From: Apostichopus japonicus
Taxonomy: Eukaryota; Echinodermata; Holothuroidea; Aspidochirotida; Stichopodidae
Length of the DNA: 64,000 bases
Reading direction: 5' to 3'
NCBI RefSeq assembly: GCF_037975245.1
Contig: NC_092576.1
Coordinates: 26,425,611-26,489,610 of the forward strand
Shown here one piece after another: positions 44,601-53,150 of this stretch (positions are counted from its first letter, which is position 1; every line of letters begins with the position of its first letter). A program made the translations under genes and the position numbers. The notes beneath the pieces are model-generated. The model was not told where the DNA came from and did no database searches. It saw only the letters and a program-made list of their open reading frames with translations.

Positions 44601-45074
44601 AACCATTTTCGCCTAGTCAGGTGGCGATTAGGTGATGGGATTTGTCCCCGTGTGGGCTGTAAAGCCATCGAGACAATGCAACACCTTTTGCTGGAGTGTC
44701 CCTTTGTCCGGTTGGTGTGGGATTGGTTTCACGCCTTCGTGATTGGTGTTATTGGTTGCACACAGTGGGCCATTAGTAGTGATTTTGTTTTGTATGGTTT
44801 GTTGCCCCCTGTGTGCCCAACCTGGGTTAGGGATCTGCTGTTGTTGTTTGCCGCTGTCATCAGGAGACACATCTGGAACAGCAGATGCCGCCTAGTCTTC
44901 GATGGGGACGTCTGGAGGGCAGAGGATGTTGTCCCCCTCGTGCAAAGTGACATCAGGTTGCGCATGGAGGCGGACCATGCACGGCTTCCCGACACTGCCT
45001 TCCGTAGACGCTGGCGCAAGCCCGTCGTCTACTATCGGGACGGCGTTCCCCGGATGAAATTTGGAGTGAGTTAG
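41640..45074 (+). CDS. ORF2: AP endonuclease / reverse transcriptase, intact
   Basis: A 1144-residue frame with no stop or shift. The endonuclease has VTLNVNGMR, LQETH, VYAPN, GGDFNCV, SRLDRFYAP and CPLSDHDAV. The RT has GKSPGPDG, LPKSGDPLDPRNRRPITLL, VSLDQEKAFD, RRGVRQGCPLSPLLYVLF and QYADDV. A CPRVGC..H..C zinc motif lies near residue 1000. All catalytic residues that I can place are present. The start ATG at 41640 overlaps the ORF1 stop by the tetranucleotide ATGA, suggesting coupled termination-reinitiation, whereas copy 1 has a 20-base gap at this junction. The C-terminal frame ends 255 bases before the element tail. Confidence 0.95.
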   Translation: MTPDTLSLVTLNVNGMRGTPKRRRILQFCKLLQVDVVLLQETHISCESDVHLWSLEWGGGLYASFGSGASCGTVILVSPKLCHCVGKVEKDHEGRVVCIHLRLTRGELVVCNVYAPNRPACRKNFFTVLPSFVPGKANCILGGDFNCVPHSALDRRSRKESPNCTTGMIELGLFVKHRDLVDVWRSQNPQVVACTWHKPDGTVSSRLDRFYAPRKFPRSRCSIISCPLSDHDAVVLRLQLPESFHVEKGLWRLNTEIVKEQNFKEQFVEKYRGWQSLKPAFPNALVWWDEVKSLIKQFAIRYCVERAHQRRFKFHSLCNRARDGSSSSDLHALGVFLDEKLHGARVRARIQFVEADEKPTIRFYRDDTKSVVDRRIRAVCHPGGVVVESPQAVLGVFGSFFSNLYSRAAVSEDLQENLLSGIDKAPPESKNDSLGSNLSVGELWTAVAAMKKGKSPGPDGLPAEFYRTFWEVLGGDLRDVFATAFHLNYMSQTQRVGNIILLPKSGDPLDPRNRRPITLLNVDYKILAKALGNRLSDVMPDIVGPLQTCAVRGKCIQHNLWLMRDLIEFVKVRDLPCALVSLDQEKAFDMVDHDFLFRTLESFGLNSVYIRWVSLLYKDVTSIVTVNGLTSGPFPVRRGVRQGCPLSPLLYVLFSETLSTSLDRCFGFRPFNVPGGARVKCVQYADDVTCIVSDLASFKPLSKVLTTFQEATGARLNKSKTKGLRLGGWRGQSLPFDATWSDVMIKVNGIWLGYGAPEATTWAEKADQVEARLDTFSHRWLSLPGKVTVVNRFVVPLLWYPGTVIAAPDHALVRLERIIFDFIWGKRKPNLVKRTVLYKTPLSGGLGLVHLPSKLRFLLLKGVFVAFENPSFPFAFFVRYWGGFLFRHHWPGSFSNNRPKATRPSGVYTQIGDSLRRIKEEGGPQVLLNVAPSVLYPPLFRSMLAPVCPSACRTAISPDVWRSVCCKSLDSRLRDLAWRIAHGVLITNHFRLVRWRLGDGICPRVGCKAIETMQHLLLECPFVRLVWDWFHAFVIGVIGCTQWAISSDFVLYGLLPPVCPTWVRDLLLLFAAVIRRHIWNSRCRLVFDGDVWRAEDVVPLVQSDIRLRMEADHARLPDTAFRRRWRKPVVYYRDGVPRMKFGVS

Positions 45075-45179
45075 TTGGTAGGTGTGGGGGCGGTGTGGTC
45101 GTTACATAATATAGGTTGGTTTATTTTTTCTCTTTGTGGTTTGGGGTTGGCTTTTTGGGGCTTGTTTGTTTTGCTTCTG

Positions 45180-45327
45180 TTGGCCTTTGGGTCCGTGTCC
45201 TTTTCGCGTCACGTTAAACGCTGCGTTAGTGAGAGATTGATGCGTTTCAGTTGTTGCTTTACAGACTGGGTTTGTTTTTGATTTTGTTGACCTTTGGTCC
45301 GTGTCCGTTTCTTAGCACGTAAAAAGC
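45180..45327 (+). promoter_or_regulatory. 3' UTR of copy 2 with duplicated terminal motif
   Basis: The segment ttggcctttgggtccgtgtc..tttcgcgtcacgttaaacgc (45180-45223) is a degenerate copy of the terminal ttgacctttggtccgtgtc..tttcttagcacgtaaaaagc (45288-45327), about 107 bases downstream. The terminal copy has a short hairpin GACC-TTT-GGTC. A different hairpin occupies this position in copy 1. Probably the RT recognition structure (inference). Confidence 0.6.
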
Positions 45328-45779
45328 ACACAGTTTCTCCTTGGCAGCTGGCCAAGAAATGTTTTGAAATTCGTGGTACTGTACCTGTGCAACTTACATC
45401 CAACCAGAACTACCAATGATCTACAAATATTTTCTAGAGAAGGCATGCTTCGCCATTCAAGTGCACTATTCCATCGAAATCACATCAACTCTTTAGCAAA
45501 ATATCAATACGGATGAGTCACAAGTGTTGAAGTAGCTCTAGCACTTTTATATATCTATGGTCTGCAAGCAAGCCTTGGAAGACACTGTACATGTATGTAG
45601 ATATGTACATAGCAATTCAGGACTTCTAGCGACACACTTAAGTCAATGGGGATATTGTCGCGAGTTCAGATTCAAATCTACGGATGCCCGTAAGATCATT
45701 TTCAATTGTCAGTAGGCGCTCCTATTCTTATGAGGCGAATCGCCCATGTCATATACTTATAGGCTGGACGATGGGAGAT

Positions 45780-46112
45780 ACCGTATATTATGAAAAGGTT
45801 TTTACAAGTTGACCCCTGGTGACCCTAAATGACCTTCGATATCCACCAAAAACGATAGGCTTTTTGTACTTAATGTGGTCAACCTACATACCAGAAATGA
45901 AATCAATCCAAGCTTTGCTTCTTGAGATATCATGTTTACAAGCTTTTCACTATTTGACCCCTGGTGACCCCAAGTGACCTTTGACCTACACCAAAAACAA
46001 TAGGCTTCTTGTACTCAATAAGATACTCCTATGTACCAAATATGAGAACTGTCCAAGCTTCCCTTCTTGAGATATCGTGTTTACAAGCTGGGCGTCACAA
46101 ACGCACACACAC
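45780..46112. repeat. Tandem ~150-bp repeat plus CA microsatellite
   Basis: Two units share acccctggtgaccc, aagtgacctttgacc, accaaaaac.ataggctt.ttgtact and cttgagatatc.tgtttacaag. A perfect DR1-type motif in reverse (tgacctttgacct) is at 45975-45987. A CA microsatellite (about 11 repeats) is at about 46101-46124. Related sequence occurs at 39640-39740. Confidence 0.7.
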
Positions 46113-46205
46113 ACACACACACACGCATGACTGCAAAGGTTACGATTATCATCGAAACCAAAAAGACTCAAGAAACCTGCCATCATTAGGTATCCTAAAG
46201 TAAAA

Positions 46206-48048
46206 ATGCAGAAGGATCGAGAGAAGTTTTATAGCAATATTATGCGTCTGTACTTGCCACACACAGTAGAGGAGTTCAAACCAGCTTCTTTTGACACTTT
46301 TGAAAATTATTTCTTACATGGTCATTTTAGGGGTGACCCCATTAAGGACATTGTTGCAAACAATATGCAAAAATATGAACCTTTAGCAAAAGACCTGGAA
46401 GGCATGTGGGAAAATCTGCAAGCAAACCCTATGCAGGAAAATTCATGGGCCAATCTAGCTCCTCAAACTGAAGAAGAGAGGATTGAACTCTCACAAGAAG
46501 TAAATGTAGAGGATTATACACCAACAGATAATTCTGATGTGATAACAGAATTACACCAACCTATCTTTTCCAATATTGATGTATGTACAGGACCTTCAAT
46601 TGAAAAGATAGATATACCTATCTCTCAGAATGAAGTCACATCCATGTTGAGAATGCTAAATAATGAACAAAGACAACTGTTTAACCATTTGCAGCAATGG
46701 GCAAAAAATAAAACACAGAACAATACTGCCAAACCACCATATATATTTCTTACGGGTGGTGCTGGAACTGGAAAATCTCAGTTGATCAAATGCATAACTC
46801 ATGAATTACATAAATCTTTCTCCAAAATTGCAGTCTCCTGATGATATGACCATTCTTTTAGTAGCCTATACTGGTACAGCAGCATTTAATATTCATGGCC
46901 AGACCATTCATTCTGCTTTCAGTATATTCAACCCTTCATCACAATACAAACCACTGGGAGAAGAGCAACTAAACACACCTCGCGCAAAATATTGCAGTCT
47001 TCAGTTAGTTATTATTGATGAAATATCAATGGTTGATCAAAATATGTTGCTTTACATACATGGCAGATTACAACAAATTAAACGAAGTCATAACATGCAT
47101 GTCTTTGGTAATGTAGGCATACTTGCTGTTGGGGACTTTTATCAGATTCAACCTGTTATTGGAAGGCCATTGTATAAAAGAGATCATGGCTCATTTGTAG
47201 ACTTGTGGAGCATGTTCTCATATTGGGAGCTAACTACAGTTATGAGACAAAAAGATGATATTTCGTATGCTCAGCTGTTCAACCGTCTCAGGAAGCATGA
47301 GAAAGGACACCCATTCTTGGCAAATGACATACTGACATTACAAACACGTATTGTTGAATCAATACCTGAAAACATCCCATTTATTGCTGCTAAAAGAGCA
47401 GTTGTAGATTTACACAATATGAAAATGTTAGTCACTCAGTTCTCCTGTGGTACTTATAGAGGCTGTTGACATAATTGGTACAAGCAATGCCTCACTGAAG
47501 AAATTGACTAAGCCAACTTTAAAGGCTAGGAGCACATTGCCACCACAAGTAAGCATTTGTATAGGTGCCCGTGTAATGTTAACCACTAATCTTGATGTAG
47601 CAGATGGTCTGGTTAATGGGGTAACTGGGAAAGTAACAGACATTATCATGGGTAATTTGCCAAATAGTCAACCAGAGGCAGTCTGCATATTGTTTGATAA
47701 TTGTAGAGTTGGAGCAAAGTGTAGAAGAAAATTTCCACCTCCAGATACTGCTCTTGGTAGTGTTGTCATAAAGCCACATAAAGAAATATACCAACTGAGA
47801 CTGCAACATATAACAAGACATCAACTTCCATTAATTTTGGCATGGGCATTTACTATCCATAAAGTTCGAGGTATGACTTTGAATCAGGCTGCCATTTCTT
47901 TTGCAGGCATTTTTCAAGCTGGAATGGCATATGTAGCTTTGAGTCGTGTTGTCAGTTTAGAGGGGCTCTACCTTAAAGATGTTGACACCAATCTCATTTA
48001 CTGCAACACTGAGGTCCAAGAAAGTATTTCCAATATGTCTAAGTGCAA
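46206..48048 (+). pseudogene. Helentron helicase region
   Basis: Two frameshifts (near 46835 and 47450) split a PIF1-like helicase. Modules in order: FRGDPIKDIVANNMQKYEPL linker; NNEQRQLFNHL then FLTGGAGTGKSQLIKCI (Walker A, about 46750-46795); VAYTGTAAFNI and HSAFSI; LVIIDEISMVD (Walker B, about 47005-47035); GDFYQIQPV; GARVMLTTNLDVADGLVNGV; WAFTIHKVRGMTLNQA; and YVALSRV, the last helicase motif. The order and wording match Helitron helicases. The helicase unwinds the donor strand during rolling-circle transposition. It is directly followed, in the same frame, by the endonuclease domain. Confidence 0.9.
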
Positions 48049-48082
48049 TTTACAATTCTCCAACATGCTTCTTCACTCTGAA

Positions 48083-48724
48083 ATGAATTTCTCCATTTTG
48101 CATCACAATACACAGTCACTCATCTGCCACTATACAGATATAATAAGCAATCCTGAGTTCATGAAAACTGACATAATATGCCTATCTGAAACATGGTTAG
48201 CTTCTGCCAATTTGGTAAACTACAGCATACCAGGGTACAATTTGCATTGCTCAAGGCATCAAGCAAGGGGACAGGGTGTAGCAATATACATCAAGGATGT
48301 ATATAAATATACAATGATTCCATTAGAAACAGCACAATGTCATTTGTTGTTATTACTAACTCACACTGTCCCATCATTTCTAATTTTAGTAATGTACAGA
48401 CCACCTTCATTGCCAACAAACAGTTTTGTGCAAATTCTGGAGCAAGTTCTCAATCAAATAGAAACTTATAGTCAGTTTTACAATACAAACCATAAAGTCA
48501 TATTAGGTGACTTCAATTATGATCTTCAAAAACAACCATCCTTAGAACCCCTGAAAGACTTTCATCAGATTATAACAAATCCAACAACTTCTGCTGGAAC
48601 ACTTCTAGATCCTGTATATGTCGATACATTGCCAGAAACTTACTGTGCAGGTGTTCTCAATACATATTACAGCTACCATGAACCAGTGTATTTTACAACT
48701 AATATTGGGCACTCTCAGTTATGA
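48083..48724 (+). pseudogene. Helentron C-terminal AP-like endonuclease
   Basis: In frame with the end of the helicase, MNFSILHHNTQSL opens an exonuclease-endonuclease-phosphatase domain: LSETWL (Glu motif), VMYRPPS, ILGDFNYDL (Asp-x-Asn), SAGTLLDPVYVD and YYSYHEPVY. The C-terminal fusion of this domain to the helicase is the defining feature of Helentrons. The usual LLDHVY and SDHDPV motifs are altered here to LLDPVY and SYHEPV, so even this open stretch may be inactive. It is unrelated in detail to the ORF2 endonucleases nearby. Confidence 0.85.
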
Positions 48725-48869
48725 TTAATTTCCACATTTCCTGACACTACCGTAATAGCATTATTTATTATTTACCAGTTTTTGATTCTTCGCCAGACGC
48801 TCCAGGAATCTATGCAGTCACATGTATGTGTGTGACACCCCTTAACAGTGATGATTTGGCCCACACAAC

Positions 48870-49290
48870 CCAGGTTAATTTCATAGTTGGTATGTTGCTT
48901 GGGCATGTTGAGTAGATGAACCCTATTGGTTATATCAGAGGCCAAAGGTCATTCGAGGTCAACAGGGCCCAAATAGTGAAAACCTTGTAACAGCCATGAC
49001 TTTGCCATGGTAAGTTCTATTGTTGTCATAGCAGCTACATGGGATGTACATATTAAGTAGATGAACCCTGTTGATTGTGTCAGAGGTCAAAGGTCATTTG
49101 TGGTCAACAGGTGCCAGATAGTGAAAACCCTGTAACAGCCATAACTTTGCCATGGTATGTTCAATTGTTCTCATAGTTGGTATGTGGGTTGAACATATTA
49201 AGTAGATGAACCCTATTGATTGCGTCAAAGGTCATTTGAAGTCAACAGGGGCAAAATAGTGAAAACCTTGTATAATCAGCAAATTGGGGT
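48870..49290 (+). repeat. Three tandem ~140-bp repeat units with DR1 motifs
   Basis: Units share aagtagatgaaccctattg, aaaggtcat.tg..gtcaacagg, agtgaaaaccttgtaa and catagttggtatgt. The spacing of aaaggtcat is about 140 bp. The middle unit has a perfect AGGTCAAAGGTCA at 49084-49096. The same family recurs at 56880-57270. Confidence 0.8.
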
Positions 49291-49998
49291 GTTGGTACCT
49301 TAGAAACATTAGTGATTGTCAGTGAGTGTCACCAAACATCAAAGTCCACTGGTCACTTTGGTCCAAAAGCACCTTTAGCCAACTTTTATTTTAAACTTGC
49401 ATTCAGTAATCAGTAATAAGAAAGAGCCATTGCACAGGAAGTAACCAGATGTACTGTGAAGTCAAGGGAGGTCAATATTTTGCAAATGGTCAGTTTGCTG
49501 CCACAGTCAGGGACATCAACCAAATTGGATCAAAGTTGGTTACAGTAGTAATCTAGTGTTATCATACAAAAGGCACACAGAAAAACCAGGTGAAACATGT
49601 TCCTATTAATGGTCAGTCTACTTCCAACAGTCAGAGAGAGGCATGAGCCATAATGTACCTTGCTCAATGATAAAACAGAAAGAACTGCACAACCTAGATT
49701 TGAACTCATAATCATACAATCTAAACTGTGTAAGTCAGTTTGCTCCCATAATCAGAGATCAACAAATTTTAACCAAACATGGTGCAATAATTAGTATACC
49801 TGTTAAGATATAAATGATCTACAATTAAGTAGAGGTCACTATAGGTCACCAGTGTCCAGTTCCTGTAAAAGGTCAGTTTCTGCTCCCATGGCCCGAGTCA
49901 TCAATCCACTTTGCGAAGCTGGTTACAACCATTTTTGATTCCTTGCCAGAGGCAAAAGTAATCTATGCAGTCATGCATGTCTGTGTGTATGTGACGCC

Positions 49999-51040
49999 CG
50001 TTCGTAATCGCGATATCTCAAGATCCGTAACTCCAATGAACCTTATACTTGGTATGTAGATCCGCCATGGTGAGAACTCAGAGCCTATTGTCCGATTTTC
50101 TTCAAACTTGCTGTGATGGAGGCAGTAGGGGATAGTTCATATCCATGTACTATAAGTAACTTCATCTCATTAATATTCATGAGTGGGCGGGGCTAACAGC
50201 GATTTTGTTAGTATTAGCATGTAATTGCAATATCTCAAGAAGGTTAACTGTTATTGAACTCATTCTTGGTTTGTAGATCCATCATGGTGAGAACTCGGAG
50301 CCTATTGTTTTTGGTGATGTTGTCATGCATATTAATGAGTGGGAGGGGCTTAATGTAAAATGCTTCAAATGTTAGTATCTCGGCCACCGTAAGTCCGATT
50401 TTCTTCAAACTTGCTGTGATGGAGTCAGTAGAGAATTGTGCATATCCATGTACTAATATGTAATTTGATCTCATTAATATTCATGAGTCAGCGGGGCTAA
50501 GAGCAATTTTGTTAGTCTTAGCTCATAATCACGATATCTCAAGTAGGTTAACTCTGATTGAGCTCATAATTGGTATGTAGATCCATCATGGGGAGAACTT
50601 GGAGCCTAGTGTTTTTTGTGATGATGTCATGCATATTAATGAGTGGGCGGGGCTTAATGTAAAATCCTTCAAATGTCAATATCTCTGCAACCGTAAGTCC
50701 GATTTTCTTCAAACTTGCTTTGATGGAGTCAGTAGGGGATGGTAGATATCCATATAATTTGATCTCAGTAATATTCATCAGTGGGTGGGACTAACAACGA
50801 TTTTGTTAGTATTAGCTCGTAATCATGATATCTCAAGGAGGTTAACTCTGATTGACCTCATACTTGGTATATGGATTGGTCATGGGACTTAAGACTACCC
50901 GCAGCCTATTGTTTTTGGTGATAATGTCATGCATATTAATGAGTGGGCGGGGCTTCATGTAAAATCCTTCAAATGCTAATATTTATTTAATCGTAAGTCC
51001 GATTTTCTTCAAGTTTACTTTGATGGATTCAGTAGGAGAT
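49999..51040. repeat. ~300-bp tandem satellite, about 3.5 copies
   Basis: The string gtccgattttcttcaaactt (last copy with one or two changes) occurs at about 50091, 50391, 50696 and 50997. Each unit also holds attaatattcatgagtgggc and gcatattaatgagtgggcgg, two related inverted or direct motifs, and gatatctcaag. The first copy lacks about 85 bp. Units 2 and 3 keep a 76-codon minus-strand frame with similar translation (ASLKKIGLTVAEILTFE), best seen as a by-product of the repeat. Confidence 0.9.
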
Positions 51041-52034
51041 GGTTCATGCCATTGATTAACATGGTGATATTGTCAAGAAGTCTTAAGAATTGATTGCACA
51101 GTATTTGCCAACAGAATCATGCATTAAATTCAGGAAAGGCTTAAAGTTAGATGGCAAGGAATCACGTAGCCCTCGGCTCTTGTTTATTAAATTATTGGGA
51201 TCATCGGATATGAGGACACAGTATCTGTACTGTATCGGTATTTTGTGAATACCATTTGTGTATGAATTTTTACATATTTGTACATATTTTTAAAATTTGA
51301 CACTTATTTCACACTTTATGCCCCAACCTCATGGCATTACCCATTGGGAGATGAACTTTATACAGAAAGTTGACATTAGACATCATCTGAGATCATTAAG
51401 CTCAGATTCTTTTCATAAAACTTTGCCTTTTTTATTTGGCTTTATTGAGTAGATGTAGCATATTGATTCTGTTAGATGTAAAATGTTGTTCATAGAGGTC
51501 GAGTTGTGGACATCATTTCATGGTTCCTTGTCTTTTTCTTGAAAATCCCAAATTGATGATATCAAGTTTGGTATTCATCAAAGTTGCCACTACCAAGTTA
51601 TTACAAGGTTTTCAGTTCTTTTCCCCTATGTTCGACCTTGAAAGCAACGCTTAAAAATTCCACTCCTACCACATAAAAGCATCCTGAATTTGCATTGTCA
51701 ATTAACCCTCATTACAATGTTTTCAATGTTTGATCTGTTGACCTCATATAACCTTTCACCTTGACTACAATTAATAGGGTTCATCCACTTATTATGGGAA
51801 TCTACATACCAAGATTCAGATTCAGTGAAGTTGACACTATTGAGTTTGCCAAATTAAGGGATAGTGTTACACACATACGCAAATGCATACACGTCACCAT
51901 CATGATTGTAGGTTCCTTGAGACTTTGGCAAAGAACCAAAAAAATTATGATGGGATTCAATAGGTCAGGAATCACAACAAGTTTTTGCATTTTTGGCTTG
52001 GTTAAAATGTTTTTAAAATCTTTCCTACAAACAG
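51041..52034. other. Non-coding stretch, probably intronic or 5' flank
   Basis: No domain seen. Ends with tttcctacaaacag, a good splice acceptor for the next exon. Confidence 0.4.
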
Positions 52035-52250
52035 GATGAGGTACCTAAAGAAGTAAATGTGCGAGGAGAACAGGTTCCAGTGCGGACTATTGTACTCAAG
52101 GATAGGGAATCCAAAGTTAAGATTGCACTGTGGAGAAAAGATTCAGCAGCACCAGTACAGTCGGGAGATTTCATCTCGGTGCAAAATGTAGTTGTCCAAA
52201 GCTACAAGGGTGAAAACCAACTTTCTACCACTAGTAGAACAGTTATGAAG
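52035..52250 (+). CDS. Exon encoding an RPA-like OB fold
   Basis: The 216-bp exon is bounded by an acceptor (tacaaacag) and a donor (aag/gtatta) and is open in one frame: DEVPKEVNVRGEQVPVRTIV, LKDRESKVKIALWRKDSAAPV, SGDFISVQNVVVQSYKGE. The pattern of a conserved polar strand (hKD..s.hkhaLW), a G-D-hhxhxNhhV turn and a final strand is that of the replication protein A / OB-fold superfamily that binds single-stranded DNA. Neighbouring exons were not identified with certainty. It may belong to a host gene or to a mobile element, since RPA-like genes occur in some Helitrons. Length is far below a complete protein. Confidence 0.55.
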
Positions 52251-53009
52251 GTATTACATATTTTACTTTTGTATTGTATTGGGTTTGATGTTCAAGCACA
52301 CCAAACAAAAGCACTATACTATTTTGAGGACCAACGAAATATCAGAAACATATAATTTTGAAATCATTGCAGAAATTTATTAAATAAATCACATTAGTGT
52401 CAACACTGTAAATAGAGATTGTTTTAATCTTTGAACTACTTGTTTTGTTTTCAATGGTTAAAATTATTGAAGTCAATCTTTCGACCACTAACTACAGTTG
52501 CTACACATTGTATCCTAGGATTAGCCTGTATCATCTCTAATAAAGTTAGACCTTGCTTAGATGCTAGAGCCTCAGTGACCAGTATTTTACGGGATCGGCC
52601 CGTATTTCGGTCATTTGTCCCACACTCACTCGTCCTGCATATGTGACATTACTCAATTTTTAGAACCTATTTCAAAACAGAAAATGTTTACATGCAGTTT
52701 TAAGGCCTAGGAGGTGCCAATTCCAGCAATGTAGGAGACATTTTCAGGCAAAGTTTTCTTTTACAATCCTCATCAACCTATCGTGGTGCTGAGCCTAGAT
52801 ACTTTGCTTACAGGCTTTGCCTCTCCCTTAGCAAATTTGTGGCTATGCACCCTGTCACCAACATCAAAACTTGCCATGGAAGCTTTGTAAACACGATTGA
52901 TATCCATATTTCTTGTCATATTTCATGCTTCCTTTAATGGAACTGTCATTATCTTTCCCTTTCATGCAACAGAAAACTGAGCCACCTACTGAAACACTAA
53001 CTAACGACA

Positions 53010-53150
53010 ATGCTTAACACTGACGAGGATGACTGGCAAGCAGTTCTTTCAACTCTTTTGCCCTTCACTGCTCAAATGACTGTCAAGGACAACGAAGCAA
53101 TCACCTGTGTGATTCAAAATGTCACCAACTTGGATAGTGATTCTGAGTAG
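53010..53150 (+). CDS. Short ORF/last exon, unrecognised
   Basis: A 46-residue frame MLNTDEDDWQAVLSTLLPFT to DSDSE follows an acceptor-like ttcatgcaacag at 52961-52972. Composition is protein-like (acidic ends, amphipathic middle). It could be the last exon of the gene containing the OB-fold exon, but phase continuity could not be shown. Confidence 0.25.
   Translation: MLNTDEDDWQAVLSTLLPFTAQMTVKDNEAITCVIQNVTNLDSDSE

Larger units (their letters stand above)
40201..45327 (+). mobile_element. Complete non-LTR retrotransposon, copy 2 (sister subfamily)
   Basis: This 5.13-kb element starts with GGAGTGCGGACGTGTTTTC, like copy 1, and ends with the same CACGTAAAAAGC tail. It carries ORF1 with three zinc knuckles and an intact ORF2. 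The two copies differ across their coding regions and have unrelated 3' UTR bodies, so they are two subfamilies and not alleles of one burst. Flanking bases after the tail are acacagtttctcc. A matching target-site duplication upstream is not obvious: the upstream flank has cagttctc only. The element sits in repeat DNA that had already interrupted the Helentron. Confidence 0.92.
34900..48724 (+). mobile_element. Decayed Helentron (Helitron-like) with nested insertions
   Basis: Coding modules appear in the order expected for Helentrons: C76-like cysteine peptidase, DUF6570 region, Rep HUH nuclease, helicase, and a C-terminal apurinic-type endonuclease fused to the helicase frame. Rolling-circle DNA transposons of this group use Rep to cleave and join single strands and the helicase to unwind. 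At least seven frameshifts or stops are present. A retrotransposon tail is inserted at 38820-39071, and a larger block (about 39500-46140) with the complete retrotransposon copy 2 splits Rep from helicase. Terminal sequences of the Helentron were not identified. Confidence 0.85.

Noticed and set aside
46093..46130. CA microsatellite as a regulatory or recombination signal
   Set aside because: Short common microsatellite within repeat DNA; no further support.
50244..50778. Pair of similar 76-codon minus-strand ORFs as a small gene family
   Set aside because: They are the same position of neighbouring ~300-bp satellite units; similarity is explained by the repeat. Kept only as a low-interest finding.
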